Shown piece by piece: positions 26,699-36,347 of a stretch of DNA of 64,000 nt. Each line of letters opens with the position of its first letter. The first letter of the stretch is position 1. The notes under the pieces are model-generated. The model ran no database searches. It saw only the letters and a list, made by a program, of their open reading frames with translations, and had not been told where the DNA came from. The stretch is from Microvirga sp. ACRRW (lineage in GTDB: Bacteria > Pseudomonadota > Alphaproteobacteria > Rhizobiales > Beijerinckiaceae): positions 62,001-126,000 of the forward strand of contig NZ_JAKRNJ010000004.1 of assembly GCF_022346925.1 (NCBI RefSeq), written 5' to 3'. The translations under genes were made by a program, and so were the position numbers.

Positions 26699-28504
26699 AT
26701 GACCGCACGCACGTTCGACAACATCCGCAACTTCTCCATCGTGGCTCATATCGACCACGGCAAGTCGACCCTGGCCGACCGCCTGATCCAGACCACGGGG
26801 GCGCTCACCGCCCGTGAGATGACGGAGCAGGTGCTCGACAACATGGATATCGAGCGCGAGCGCGGCATCACCATCAAGGCGCAGACCGTGCGCCTGGAAT
26901 ACAAGGCACAGGACGGCAAGACCTATATCCTGAACCTCATGGACACCCCCGGCCACGTGGACTTCGCCTACGAGGTCTCGCGTTCGCTCGCGGCCTGCGA
27001 GGGCTCGCTGCTGGTGGTGGACGCCTCTCAGGGCGTGGAAGCCCAGACGCTTGCCAACGTCTATCAGGCCATCGACGCCAACCACGAGATCGTGCCCGTT
27101 CTCAACAAGATCGACCTGCCCGCCGCCGATCCGGACCGGATCAAGGAGCAGATCGAAGAGGTGATCGGCATCGACGCGTCCGAAGCCGTGCCGGTCTCGG
27201 CCAAGAGCGGCCTCAACATCGAGGGCGTGCTGGAAGCCATCGTCACCAAGCTGCCGCCGCCGAAGGGCGACCCGGATGCGCCCTTGAAGGCTCTGCTCGT
27301 CGATTCCTGGTACGACGCCTATCTCGGCGTGGTTGTGCTGGTGCGCATCATCGACGGCACCATGAAGAAGGGCCAGACCATCAAGATGATGGGAACGAAC
27401 GCGTCCTACTCGCTTGATCGCGTCGGCGTGTTCAATCCGAAGATGACCGAGCTGTCCGTCCTCGGCCCGGGCGAGGTCGGCTTCTTTACCGCCTCGATCA
27501 AGGAAGTGGCCGATACCCGCGTCGGCGACACCATTACCGACGACCGCAAGCCCACGGCGCAGGCGCTTCCGGGCTTCAAGCCTGTGCAGCCGGTTGTGTT
27601 CTGCGGTCTCTTCCCCGTGGACGCCGCCGAGTTCGAGAACCTGCGCGCGGCCATGGGCAAGCTTCGCCTCAACGACGCCAGCTTCTCCTACGAGATGGAA
27701 ACGTCGGCCGCGCTCGGCTTCGGCTTCCGCTGCGGCTTCCTCGGCCTCTTGCATCTCGAGATCATTCAGGAGCGCCTAGAGCGCGAGTTCAACCTCGACC
27801 TCATCTCCACCGCGCCGTCCGTGGTCTATCACCTGAAGCTGCGCGACGGCTCGACCATCGAGCTGCACAACCCGGCCGACATGCCGGACGTGATGAAGAT
27901 CGAGACTATCGAGGAGCCGTGGATCCGCGCCACGATCCTCACTCCCGACGATTATCTCGGCTCCGTGCTCAAGCTCTGCCAGGAGCGGCGCGGCGTGCAG
28001 ATCGACCTGAACTATGTCGGCAAGCGCGCCATGGTGGTCTACGACCTGCCGCTGAACGAGGTGGTGTTCGACTTCTACGACCGCCTGAAATCGATCTCGA
28101 AGGGCTACGCCTCCTTCGACTACCACATCTCCGATTATCGCGAGGGCGACCTCGTGAAGATGTCGGTGCTGGTCAATGCGGAGCCTGTCGACGCGCTCTC
28201 CATGCTGGTCCACCGCGACCGCGCCGAGGGCCGCGGCCGCGCCATGTGCGAAAAGCTGAAAGAGCTGATCCCGCCGCACATGTTCCAGATTCCGGTTCAG
28301 GCCGCCATCGGCGGCAAGATCATCGCCCGCGAAACCATCCGCGCACTCCGCAAGGACGTGACCGCCAAGTGCTACGGCGGCGACGCCTCGCGTAAGCGCA
28401 AGCTGCTCGACAAGCAGAAGGAAGGCAAGAAGCGCATGCGCCAGTTCGGCAAGGTCGACATCCCGCAGGAAGCCTTCATCGCCGCGCTGAAGATGGATAC
28501 CTGA
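26699..28504 (+). CDS. lepA: Elongation factor 4 (LepA) GTPase
   Basis: Ribosome-associated translational GTPase. I start it at ATG 26699 ([25 protein letters not shown]; 601 residues, close to the usual 599); ATG 26696 is adjacent. G1 is [10 protein letters not shown]3 is DTPGHVDF and G4 is NKIDLP. The LepA-specific C-terminal domain ends with [23 protein letters not shown]. The last 29 bases overlap the convergent AraC gene. Confidence 0.97.
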   Translation: MTARTFDNIRNFSIVAHIDHGKSTLADRLIQTTGALTAREMTEQVLDNMDIERERGITIKAQTVRLEYKAQDGKTYILNLMDTPGHVDFAYEVSRSLAACEGSLLVVDASQGVEAQTLANVYQAIDANHEIVPVLNKIDLPAADPDRIKEQIEEVIGIDASEAVPVSAKSGLNIEGVLEAIVTKLPPPKGDPDAPLKALLVDSWYDAYLGVVVLVRIIDGTMKKGQTIKMMGTNASYSLDRVGVFNPKMTELSVLGPGEVGFFTASIKEVADTRVGDTITDDRKPTAQALPGFKPVQPVVFCGLFPVDAAEFENLRAAMGKLRLNDASFSYEMETSAALGFGFRCGFLGLLHLEIIQERLEREFNLDLISTAPSVVYHLKLRDGSTIELHNPADMPDVMKIETIEEPWIRATILTPDDYLGSVLKLCQERRGVQIDLNYVGKRAMVVYDLPLNEVVFDFYDRLKSISKGYASFDYHISDYREGDLVKMSVLVNAEPVDALSMLVHRDRAEGRGRAMCEKLKELIPPHMFQIPVQAAIGGKIIARETIRALRKDVTAKCYGGDASRKRKLLDKQKEGKKRMRQFGKVDIPQEAFIAALKMDT

Positions 28505-29381
28505 TCGCCTGGACGCTCACCTCTGTTCTTTGAGAAAGGCTCGACGCGCGAAACTCCGAAGGGGTGAGCCCGAAGCTCGCTCTGAAGGCCGCCGTGAAAT
28601 GGCTATGGCTGGAGAAGCCTAGGTCCAACGCGAGATCGGTGATCGAATCCCGGTGAGGAAGTTCGATCAGGGCTCGGCTTAGTCTCAACTGCATCAGGTA
28701 GCGGTAAAGAGGCATCCCTTCCGACCGGGTGAAGGATTGCGTCAGGTAAACGCCGCTGACGCCAAGCTCTCGGGCGAGATCATCAAGGCGCACGGCCTCG
28801 CAGCAGCGTGCATTCAGGATCTGCTTAGTCTGGTTGACGATGCGGGCTGGAGGCGGCAAAGCCCGATCCATGCTGTTCGCGAGCACATCCTGCAGTACGG
28901 CGATAGCCAGTTCATCTCCTTCCAAACCCTCGCCGCCTCCATCCGCGGCAAGGTTCAAAATTCTGTGTGTCAGAAGGCGGGCTTTGATGCCGAGCGGTTG
29001 CGATGTGCTCTGAAAGGCAACATGGCGTCCGACAGGTGCGCCTCGGCACATCTCCTCCAGAACTTGAACATTCGGCGTGACGATGAGGCTTGCATGCCCC
29101 GTTCCGGCGATCGGATGAGTTTCCCGGAAATCCTCGCCTGCCCTGACGAACAGAACGCGGTTCACATCCATCAGCGTCGACAAGCGGCCGGTCGCCCAGG
29201 TGAAGGCACCGTAATAGGGCACTACGACCTGATAATCCGACGAATGCCCGAGCGCGACGGGATTGAGAAACGACAGCGCACTGTCTTCCACCAATGCAGC
29301 GCCTCCCGAGACGAGGCGGCTGCGCCGATCCTTCACGTCTCGCGAACTGGCGAGGGGGATTTTCGGGTTCCGCGTCAACAC
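28476..29381 (-). CDS. AraC-family transcriptional regulator
   Basis: A 301-residue soluble regulator with an AraC_binding_2-like N-terminal half (residues 20-170) and a C-terminal double HTH ([38 protein letters not shown] and [27 protein letters not shown]). The start is GTG at 29381. It converges with lepA, overlapping its 3' end. The neighbouring genes do not reveal a target. Confidence 0.88.
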   Translation of the reverse strand: MLTRNPKIPLASSRDVKDRRSRLVSGGAALVEDSALSFLNPVALGHSSDYQVVVPYYGAFTWATGRLSTLMDVNRVLFVRAGEDFRETHPIAGTGHASLIVTPNVQVLEEMCRGAPVGRHVAFQSTSQPLGIKARLLTHRILNLAADGGGEGLEGDELAIAVLQDVLANSMDRALPPPARIVNQTKQILNARCCEAVRLDDLARELGVSGVYLTQSFTRSEGMPLYRYLMQLRLSRALIELPHRDSITDLALDLGFSSHSHFTAAFRASFGLTPSEFRASSLSQRTEVSVQAIRYPSSARR

Positions 29382-29502
29382 GAGCTAGGCGCTCTCACTT
29401 CACAAAGACCGTTCTGCATTGACATGCTGTTACAACCTCAAATTTCAAGGATGCCGAAGCTGGCGCCCTGGCGCCGCTGTAAGGCCGACGCCAGAACGAG
29501 GG

Positions 29503-29949
29503 TTAATTCTGAATGCCCTCAGGCAAAGGAAGCGAGGCTTGCGCGAAGGCATAACGCCAACCGGCAGGCGTGCGCACATAGGTGTCACTGAACCAAAGAC
29601 GCCGCTCAAAGGGTCCGCTTTTGCCGGAGCCCTTGATCCAGAGCCTGGCCGTCACGACGGCGGTGTCGCCCCAGACTCTCACGGTCTGGGTGCCTTCGTC
29701 CTCATCCTGATGCTCATAGACGAAGTGCTCTTCACGCGCTTCCGCAAGCACTTCCTCGCGGCTCACAACCGTGCCGTCGCCGAGAACGAGAACGAAATCT
29801 GCGTGAAGAATACGATCAATCTCCTCCGCATCATTGCGCTTCACGGCAGCCTGGAAGGCAAGGTCGAGAACCGCGACTTCCCTCCGGTCGGCCCTGACCT
29901 GTCGCTCGATCAGCAACGAGGCATCGGTTTCCATAGCTCCTTGAATCAT
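29503..29949 (-). CDS. NTF2-like/DUF4440 protein
   Basis: A 148-residue protein of the SnoaL/NTF2-like superfamily with the DUF4440 pattern: FQAAVKRNDAEEIDRILHADFVLVLGDGTVVSREEVLA, then TVRVWGDTAVVTARLWIKG and DTYVRTPAGWRYAFAQASL. Members are small enzymes or ligand-binding proteins; no activity can be assigned. The start at ATG 29949 is favoured by a GGAGAG site 7 bases upstream over a TTG seven codons earlier. Confidence 0.8.
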   Translation of the reverse strand: MIQGAMETDASLLIERQVRADRREVAVLDLAFQAAVKRNDAEEIDRILHADFVLVLGDGTVVSREEVLAEAREEHFVYEHQDEDEGTQTVRVWGDTAVVTARLWIKGSGKSGPFERRLWFSDTYVRTPAGWRYAFAQASLPLPEGIQN

Positions 29950-30106
29950 GTCGTCTCTCCATCCTGACAATCCTAGCTTGTCGCAAGCTCAGGATGGGCC
30001 GCTATCGAGATATAAAGGTCTGCAGAACCTTTCTTCGATTCAACGTCATCGACATCGCTTCAAGAGGAGCAAGGCCCTACTGGGAAGCAGGGCCCTCCAA
30101 GCTCCG

Positions 30107-30979
30107 TCAGGCCGCAACCTTCACCGGGATCTTGAGGTAACGCACCCCATTTGCATCCGCCGGCGGCAGGTGTCCGGCGCGGATGTTGACCTGGATAGAG
30201 GGCAGAAGGAGCGTGGGCGCGGAGAGTTTGGCATCGCGCGCTTCGCGCATGGCGACGAAGTCATCCTCGCTCACGCCGTCCTTCAGGTGCACGTTGCCGC
30301 GCTCCTCGGCGACCGTTGTCTCCCAGGCATAATGATCGCGACCCGGCGCTTTGTAATCGTGGCACATGAAGAGCCGCGTCTCGGGCGGAAGGGTGAGCAG
30401 CTTCTGGATCGAGCGGTAGAGCGTGCGAGCATCGCCGCCGGGGAAGTCCGCGCGCGCCGTGCCGTAATCCGGCATGAACAGCGTGTCGCCGACGAAAATC
30501 GCATCCGCGATCTTGTAGGCGACGTCGGCGGGCGTGTGGCCCGGAACATGGAAGACATCCACGTCCATTTCGCCGATTGTGAAGCGCTCGCCGTCCTTGA
30601 ATAGGCTATCGAATTCCGTGCCGTCGCCGGACACGTCCTGCGCATCGAAGACGGGGCGGAAGATCTTCTGCACATCGCGAATATGCTCGCCGATGCCCAC
30701 CTTCGCGCCGGTCTTCAGCTTGATGTAGGGGGCGGAGGAAAGGTGATCGGCATGGGCATGGGTTTCGAGCACCCACTCGATGGCATAGCCCTCCTGCCGG
30801 GCGGCCTCCAGGATGGCATCCGCCGATGCCATGTTCGCCTTGCCGGACTTATGGTCGTAGTCCAGCACCGGATCGACGATGGCGGCCTTCTTGGTCGCCG
30901 GGTCCGCCACCAGATAGCTCACGGTGTTGGTGGGCTCGTCGAAGAACGCTTTGATGATGGGCTTGAGGGGGAAAGTCAT
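30107..30979 (-). CDS. MBL-fold persulfide dioxygenase-like hydrolase (Blh/PDO type)
   Basis: A 290-residue metallo-beta-lactamase-fold protein like the Blh/ETHE1 persulfide dioxygenases, which oxidise glutathione persulfide to sulfite. The iron-site motif THAHADHLS and the later histidine/aspartate blocks FHVPGHTPADVAY, VGDTLFMPDYGTARADFPGG and FMCHDYKAPGRDH are visible. It is divergent from the BigR-like repressor; the operator palindromes lie between the two starts, so both are probably repressed until sulfide or persulfide appears. Confidence 0.88.
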   Translation of the reverse strand: MTFPLKPIIKAFFDEPTNTVSYLVADPATKKAAIVDPVLDYDHKSGKANMASADAILEAARQEGYAIEWVLETHAHADHLSSAPYIKLKTGAKVGIGEHIRDVQKIFRPVFDAQDVSGDGTEFDSLFKDGERFTIGEMDVDVFHVPGHTPADVAYKIADAIFVGDTLFMPDYGTARADFPGGDARTLYRSIQKLLTLPPETRLFMCHDYKAPGRDHYAWETTVAEERGNVHLKDGVSEDDFVAMREARDAKLSAPTLLLPSIQVNIRAGHLPPADANGVRYLKIPVKVAA

Positions 30980-31007
30980 GATCCGAACTCCTGTCGAGTA
31001 ATCGTTC

Positions 31008-31050
31008 TTGACAAATATATTAGATATATCTAATTTAGCAATATCTAAAT
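31008..31050. promoter_or_regulatory. BigR-type operator pair overlapping the arsR promoter
   Basis: ATTAGATATATCTAAT (31019-31034) is a perfect palindrome. Next to it ATTTAG (31033-31038) and CTAAAT (31045-31050) form a second inverted repeat. TTGACA (31008-31013) and TAATTT (31031-31036), 17 bp apart, make a good plus-strand promoter, so a bound repressor would cover its -10 box. A weaker minus-strand promoter toward the PDO gene overlaps the same DNA. Confidence 0.75.
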
Positions 31051-31063
31051 TAAAGGATGCGCC

Positions 31064-31390
31064 ATGCCACTCCCTCAGCTCGACATCGCAGCCTTCGAGG
31101 CGAATGCCCTTGAGGTCGCGAATATCCTGCGTGCGCTCGGCAACGAGCGGCGCCTGATGATCCTGTGCAAGCTGGTGGAGTGCGGCGAAGCAACGGCAGG
31201 TGCCTTGGTCGATGCTTCGGGTTTGAGCCAGTCAGCTCTTTCTCAGCACCTCGCCAAGATGCGGGACGAAGGCATCCTTGCCTTCCGGCGGGAGAGCCAG
31301 ACGCTCTGGTATCGAATCGCCGATCCCCGGATCGAGCAGCTCATGGCCGAGCTTCACCGTCTCTATTGCCGGCAGGGCAAGCGGCGCTGA
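31064..31390 (+). CDS. bigR: BigR/SqrR-like ArsR-family sulfide-responsive repressor
   Basis: A 108-residue ArsR winged-helix protein (NILRALGNERRLMILCKLVECGEATAGALVDASGLSQSALSQHLAKMRDEGIL). Cysteines at C35/C40 and C103 match the pair that forms a persulfide-dependent disulfide or tetrasulfide bridge in BigR/SqrR. AAAGGATG lies just before the ATG. It probably represses the divergent PDO gene and the rhodanese-TauE genes downstream. Confidence 0.85.
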   Translation: MPLPQLDIAAFEANALEVANILRALGNERRLMILCKLVECGEATAGALVDASGLSQSALSQHLAKMRDEGILAFRRESQTLWYRIADPRIEQLMAELHRLYCRQGKRR

Positions 31391-31411
31391 TCCCATCAAG
31401 GAGAAACTATC

Positions 31412-31930
31412 ATGTCCCTTCCCAACATTTCACCCCAAAACGCCAAGGAGCTTATCGCTCAGGGTGCCGTCCTGATCGACGTGCGCGAGGCCGATGAACA
31501 TGCGCGCGAGCGCATTCCAGGCGCTCGGCACGAGGCGCTGTCGCAGTTGAACGGTCCGCTCCCCATGAATGCAAACGCCGTGATCTTCCATTGCCGATCC
31601 GGCAATCGTACTGCCACCCATGCCGGCAAGCTAGCGGCTGCAGCCACTTGCGACGCCTATGTGCTCGAAGGCGGAATCGAGGCTTGGAAGAAAGCCGGAT
31701 TGCCAGTTGCGCACGACAAGCGCCAGCCCATCGAAATGCAGCGGCAGGTGCAGATCACGGCGGGTTCGCTCGTCGCGCTCGGGGTCATTCTCGGAACCTT
31801 CGTCCACCCAGGTTTCTATGCGCTCTCGGGCTTCGTCGGCGCGGGTCTCGTCTTTGCCGGCGTCAGCGGAACCTGCGCGATGGCGCGCCTGCTGCAACTC
31901 GCGCCTTGGAACCGCAGAGCTCTTGCATAA
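31412..31930 (+). CDS. Rhodanese-domain protein with DUF2892 membrane tail
   Basis: A 172-residue protein. Residues 10-105 form a rhodanese (sulfurtransferase) domain with the catalytic loop CRSGNRT. Residues 110-160 are a DUF2892 double membrane helix, as in YgaP. It probably moves persulfide sulfur at the membrane. It lies 21 bases after the repressor gene and 12 bases before the TauE gene, the second gene of a sulfide-response operon. Confidence 0.9.
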   Translation: MSLPNISPQNAKELIAQGAVLIDVREADEHARERIPGARHEALSQLNGPLPMNANAVIFHCRSGNRTATHAGKLAAAATCDAYVLEGGIEAWKKAGLPVAHDKRQPIEMQRQVQITAGSLVALGVILGTFVHPGFYALSGFVGAGLVFAGVSGTCAMARLLQLAPWNRRALA

Positions 31931-31942
31931 AGGGAAACGGCC

Positions 31943-32755
31943 ATGACGATGCTGCTCGCCAATATCGCCTCCATCGGATCGGGAGCCCTGGTCGGCCTCG
32001 TGCTCGGCCTCGTGGGCGGCGGCGGCTCGATCATCGCCGTGCCGCTTCTAGTCTATGCGGTCGGCATCGCATCGCCGCATGTGGCCATCGGAACCGGCGC
32101 GCTCGCCGTCTCGGCCAGCGCTTTCGGAAACATGATCGCGCATTGGCGCGCTGGAAACGTCAAATGGCGCTGTGCCCTGGTCTTCGCGTCGGCGGGCGTT
32201 GTCGGCGCATTGGCAGGATCAACCGTCGCCAAGGCCATCGACGGCCAGAAACTCCTTGCGTTGTTCGGCCTCCTGATGATCATCGTCGGGTTCCTGATGC
32301 TGCGCCGGAAAAGCGGATCGGGCGATCCATCCGTTCGCCTGACACGAACTAACGCGCGCATGATGCTGCCCGCCCTTCTCGGCTCGGGATTCGCGGTCGG
32401 CCTTCTCTCCGGTTTCTTCGGCATCGGCGGCGGTTTTCTGATCGTGCCCGGGTTGATGCTCTCAACCGGAATGCCGCTCAGCTTTGCGATCGGCAGCTCC
32501 CTCGTCGCAGTCACGGCTTTCGGCGCAGCCACCGCTACCAGCTATGCTTTCTCCGGGCTCGTCGACTGGGCCGTCGCCACGCTCTTCATCGGCGGCGGAA
32601 TACTGGGCGGCATGGGTGGCCTTGTTCTGGGCCGTCTGTTGTCCAATCGCAAACAGGCACTCGGCACGGTCTTCGCCGTCTTCGTCATAGCGGTGGGAGG
32701 GTACATAATCCTGCGTGGAATGACCTCCCTGGCCAGTGCGGCCACGCTCAACTGA
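31943..32755 (+). CDS. TauE/SafE-family sulfite/sulfur-anion exporter
   Basis: A 270-residue membrane protein with eight predicted helices arranged as two TauE/SafE repeats (VLGLVGGGGSIIAVPLLVYAVGI and LSGFFGIGGGFLIVPGLML). In sulfide-response operons this exporter is thought to remove sulfite made by persulfide oxidation. It ends the repressor-rhodanese-exporter run. Confidence 0.88.
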   Translation: MTMLLANIASIGSGALVGLVLGLVGGGGSIIAVPLLVYAVGIASPHVAIGTGALAVSASAFGNMIAHWRAGNVKWRCALVFASAGVVGALAGSTVAKAIDGQKLLALFGLLMIIVGFLMLRRKSGSGDPSVRLTRTNARMMLPALLGSGFAVGLLSGFFGIGGGFLIVPGLMLSTGMPLSFAIGSSLVAVTAFGAATATSYAFSGLVDWAVATLFIGGGILGGMGGLVLGRLLSNRKQALGTVFAVFVIAVGGYIILRGMTSLASAATLN

Positions 32756-32939
32756 CCGCTGGGCCGAAGGGGCTTCTGAAATAGTGGAACCTCGCTCTCC
32801 GCTCCGAGTTCAACCTACGCACAGGGCTCTGCTCCCATCGGTGGCTTACGGCACGGCATTCACTTGATGCCGCGGCTTGGCACGTCATGAACGGACCGGG
32901 CTCTCAAGACATGGAACGACTTCGCCTTCAGGAGACCCT

Positions 32940-34175
32940 ATGCCTACCTCCATGCGCTCCGTGCTGCCGACCCTGCTCGCGCTGCTTCTCGGCTATGCCC
33001 TCATCCAGATCGGCAATACCTTGCAGGGTACATTGCTCAGCGTGCGGGGCAATCTGGAGCAGTTTTCCCCCGCGCAGATCGGCGCCGTCGGATCGGCGTT
33101 CTGGGCAGGCATCGTCATCGGTTCGCTCTGGGCAGGACGCGTCATCACGCAGGTCGGGCACACGCGCACCTTCGCGGCTCTTGCGGCGGTGGCGGCAAGC
33201 ACCGCGCTGCTTCACATCCTTGTGGTCAATCCTCAGGTGTGGATCGCAGCCCGTGCGCTGACGGGCTTTTGTTTCGCGGGCCTCTTCATCGTGGTGGAAA
33301 GCTGGCTCAACGCCTCCGTCACAGCTCAGACACGCGGGCAGATCCTCAGCCTTTACGGCATGACAGGCCTCATCGCGGGCATCAGTGGACAGATGCTTCT
33401 GCCTACTGGCGATCCCGGCAGCTTCCAGCTCTTTTGCTTCGTTGCCATTCTCATCTGCCTCTCGCTGGTGCCAACGGCCCTTTCACGCGCCGTTGCTCCC
33501 GCCCACGCGGTGAGCGACACCAAGATCAACATTATGCAGCTCTACCGCCAATCGCCGTTCGGCGTGGTGGCGGCCGTGCTCTGCGGCATCACCACGAGTT
33601 CGTTCTTTGCACTCGGCCCTCTTTGGGCACAGGAACGCGGATTGAACACGGCGCAGATCGCGATCTTCATGGCCTGCGGTACGCTGGGCGGTTTTCTGAC
33701 CACATGGCCGCTCGGCTGGCTGTCTGACCGCATGGACAGACGCCATGTGATCATCGGTACATCGGGCATGGCGGCCGCCATCCTGCTGGTAATCATCCAC
33801 TTCGTCCCGATGGACGGGCCGGCCTGGCTGGTCTTCATCTATGTCGCGATCTTCGGCGGCAGCGTGATTCCCACCTACAGCATCGTTACCGCGCATGTGA
33901 ACGATATGGTCCGGCCCGGAGAGTTCGTGGCAGCAGCTGGCGGCCTGCTGATCCTGCAAGGTGCGGGCTCGGTGATCGGCCCGGTGATCTCCGGCTTTGC
34001 GATGACGGAGTTCGGACGCCTGGGCCTTCTCTACATTGTCATACTGGCGCAGGCGCTCATGGCGATCTGGGGCGCCTATCGCAGCCTCCAACGCGCAGCC
34101 CCGCCAACGGAGGAGAAGGAGAATTTCGTGGTCGAACCGACGGTTCCTGTCGGCACACGGCTAGAAGCCCCTTAA
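32940..34175 (+). CDS. Major facilitator superfamily transporter (YcaD-like)
   Basis: A 411-residue 12-helix MFS protein. I start it at ATG 32940 with AGGAGA upstream; the open frame to 32877 is not needed. The family loop GRVITQVGHTRTF follows helix 2 and GWLSDRMDRRHVI follows helix 8. Similarity pattern favours the YcaD-type group, whose substrates are unknown. The stop overlaps the convergent arsC stop by 4 bases. Confidence 0.85.
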   Translation: MPTSMRSVLPTLLALLLGYALIQIGNTLQGTLLSVRGNLEQFSPAQIGAVGSAFWAGIVIGSLWAGRVITQVGHTRTFAALAAVAASTALLHILVVNPQVWIAARALTGFCFAGLFIVVESWLNASVTAQTRGQILSLYGMTGLIAGISGQMLLPTGDPGSFQLFCFVAILICLSLVPTALSRAVAPAHAVSDTKINIMQLYRQSPFGVVAAVLCGITTSSFFALGPLWAQERGLNTAQIAIFMACGTLGGFLTTWPLGWLSDRMDRRHVIIGTSGMAAAILLVIIHFVPMDGPAWLVFIYVAIFGGSVIPTYSIVTAHVNDMVRPGEFVAAAGGLLILQGAGSVIGPVISGFAMTEFGRLGLLYIVILAQALMAIWGAYRSLQRAAPPTEEKENFVVEPTVPVGTRLEAP

Positions 34176-34597
34176 GCTGTTGCCGCGCGCCGACCGCTTG
34201 AATCAACCACAAGCTCGCCGTCTTCCTTACGAAACTCGCCCAGTTGCGGCGGCAGAATATCGAGCACGGCCTCAGATGGGCGGCAGAGCCGCACTCCGAG
34301 AGGCGTAACCACGATGGGTCTGTTGATGAGGATTGGGTGAGCGATCATCGCGTCGAGCAATTCGTCATCGCTCAGCGAAAGATCGTCGAGTTCGAGTTCG
34401 TGGTAGGGTGTTCCTTTCTCGCGGATCACGTCGCGAACGCTCATCCCCATGCGCTCGATCAGCTGGCGCAGCAGCAGACGCGTCGGCGGCGTCTTTAGAT
34501 ATTCGATGACATGCGGCTCAACGCCTGCGTTGCGGATGAGGCCAAGCGTATTACGCGAGGTTCCGCATTGCGGATTGTGATAGATGATCACGTCCAT
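34172..34597 (-). CDS. arsC: Arsenate reductase (glutaredoxin-type)
   Basis: A 141-residue ArsC/Spx-fold protein with the catalytic NPQCGTSRNTL (Cys11) and the arsenate-contact region RPIVVTPLGVRLCRP. It reduces arsenate to arsenite with glutathione and glutaredoxin. No other ars genes are nearby, so it is a solitary copy. Confidence 0.92.
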   Translation of the reverse strand: MDVIIYHNPQCGTSRNTLGLIRNAGVEPHVIEYLKTPPTRLLLRQLIERMGMSVRDVIREKGTPYHELELDDLSLSDDELLDAMIAHPILINRPIVVTPLGVRLCRPSEAVLDILPPQLGEFRKEDGELVVDSSGRRAATA

Positions 34598-34677
34598 GGC
34601 CTGCTTTATCCCTCTTGCCGTTCATGAGGACATAGCGCTCCATGAGCGCAGATAGCAAGCGACACGTAGCTTCACGC

Positions 34678-35316
34678 TCAGCAATCGGAGTCGCGCTGGA
34701 CCCGCAGACCGGCCAACATCGATTGCAGAAGCGCCTCGTAACGCTCCCGCTCCTCGACTTGCGTTACGGAGAGTTCAAGCACCCAATCGCTCGACATGGG
34801 CACAATCAGCGTCTCAATGGTCATGCCATGGCTGTTGGCCGGCAAGTAGGCATCGAACCAAGTCGCCGACCAGCGGATCGCTCCGGTGGAGACGGAGGCC
34901 AGCGATACGGATTGCGCGGGACGTCCGAGGAGGTTCTCATAATCTTGCTGCAGTAGGGCTGCGTCGCGGCTGGCAAGATCGGGCTGCGGCATGCCGCGCA
35001 ATTCATGAGCGGATCGCAAGCCGACCTCCAATTCGGCTTGGGAGAAAGCAGCCTTCAGATGGATGCCGGCCTCACCTGTTTGAGCACGCCATTCCTGCGG
35101 CAGGGACAGAGCGAAGCACACTCCCGAGGCGACACGCCCCGCCACGCGAGTATTCCCGGATTGCGGATCGAAACGGGCTTCGACGGCGTCCTGCCAAGAA
35201 CCAAAGTGACTGTTGGATTGGCCGAGCGGGACATTGGCGGCTTGCGACGTCGAAAGGGTGCAGAAAGCTGCGGCAAACACGGTGGAGCACGACAGCACTT
35301 TAAGGGCTTGGAACAT
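34678..35316 (-). CDS. Secreted protein of unknown function
   Basis: A 212-residue protein starting at ATG 35316 with a GGGGAG site 6 bases upstream. Residues 1-27 are a signal peptide ending SQAA. The mature chain has a tryptophan-containing central part (IRWSATWFDAYLPANSHG) and no catalytic motif that I recognise. It is divergent from the lytic transglycosylase gene, so a role in the envelope is possible but unsupported. Confidence 0.7.
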   Translation of the reverse strand: MFQALKVLSCSTVFAAAFCTLSTSQAANVPLGQSNSHFGSWQDAVEARFDPQSGNTRVAGRVASGVCFALSLPQEWRAQTGEAGIHLKAAFSQAELEVGLRSAHELRGMPQPDLASRDAALLQQDYENLLGRPAQSVSLASVSTGAIRWSATWFDAYLPANSHGMTIETLIVPMSSDWVLELSVTQVEERERYEALLQSMLAGLRVQRDSDC

Positions 35317-35455
35317 CGCACTCCCCAAGGCGATCAATGAGGCCTTCCTATGGCAACGCTCGAATCCTCAGCGGGTTGCACGTCGCGGCGCGGTCTTGAG
35401 TTGCAGCGTGCCGGCCCTAACTCGTCAGCAGCTCAACGATTTCAGGAGAGAACAC

Positions 35456-36289
35456 ATGAAAGCCGTGATGCGCGCTTCATTCATTGCAACCCTCCTGCTT
35501 GCCGCAGGGTCCGCTTCGGCAGCCACATGCCGTGATCCGGCGGGTTTCGAGAAGTGGCTCGGCGACATATCGCAGGAGGCCATTGCGCAGGGCATCTCAC
35601 CACGCGCCGTGCAGCAGGGTTTGGCGGGTGTCACCTTCGATCAGAGCGTTATCCGGCGTGATCGCGGCCAGGGCGTGTTCAAACAGAGCTTCGAGCAATT
35701 TGCCGGACGCATGGTCTCCCCTGCCCGCCTCAAAGGCGGCGCCAACATGCTCAAACGTCACGCGGCCACTCTCTCGCGTATTGAGCAGCGCTTCGGCGTG
35801 CCGGCCCCGGTGCTCGTCGCGATCTGGGGGCTGGAGACCGATTTCGGCGCGGTGAAGGGCAACTTGCCTGTCATCCGCTCGGTCGCAACGCTCGCCTATG
35901 ATTGCCGCCGCTCGGAGTTCTTCGAGGCGCATCTCTTCGATGCCCTGCGCATCGTCGATCACGGCGACCTGACACCCGGCGAAATGCGCGGCGCCTGGGC
36001 TGGCGAAATGGGGCAAACCCAGTTCATGCCATCGAGCTACGTGAAATACGCCGTGGACTTCGACGGCGACGGACGCGCCGATCTGCTCCACAGCCCTGCC
36101 GACGTGCTGGCATCGACCGCGAACTACCTCAAGGGCCACGGCTGGTCGCGCGGCGGAAGCTGGGAGCCGGGCACGGCGAATTTCGAAGCCATCCGCGGCT
36201 GGAACAAGTCACAGGTCTATGCGCGCACAATCGCGTTCTACGCCACCAAGCTCGCCGGCGGCGACACATCGTCCTTCGCGAGCCAATGA
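35456..36289 (+). CDS. MltB-family lytic murein transglycosylase
   Basis: A 277-residue periplasmic enzyme that cleaves peptidoglycan glycan strands with formation of 1,6-anhydro-muramic acid. It has a Sec signal peptide (cleaved after ASAA) and an SLT_2 domain with the catalytic glutamate in IWGLETDFG and the MltB-typical GEMGQTQFMPSSY and DFDGDGRADL. AGGAGAG precedes ATG 35456; the longer frame upstream overlaps a divergent gene. It ends at a bidirectional terminator. Confidence 0.93.
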   Translation: MKAVMRASFIATLLLAAGSASAATCRDPAGFEKWLGDISQEAIAQGISPRAVQQGLAGVTFDQSVIRRDRGQGVFKQSFEQFAGRMVSPARLKGGANMLKRHAATLSRIEQRFGVPAPVLVAIWGLETDFGAVKGNLPVIRSVATLAYDCRRSEFFEAHLFDALRIVDHGDLTPGEMRGAWAGEMGQTQFMPSSYVKYAVDFDGDGRADLLHSPADVLASTANYLKGHGWSRGGSWEPGTANFEAIRGWNKSQVYARTIAFYATKLAGGDTSSFASQ

Positions 36290-36298
36290 CACCATGCA

Positions 36299-36326
36299 AA
36301 AAGGGCGGCACCGAGGCCGCCCTTTT
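36299..36326. terminator. Bidirectional terminator between mltB-like and dctP
   Basis: An 11-bp perfect stem (36299-36309 with 36316-36326) with an A-run on one side and a T-run on the other lies between two convergent genes, so it can serve both. Confidence 0.88.
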
Positions 36327-36347
36327 CAATGCATCCTTCGCGTTCGA

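Noticed and set aside
26639-27754. 371-codon frame antisense to lepA
   Set aside because: It is a shadow of the highly conserved lepA coding strand.
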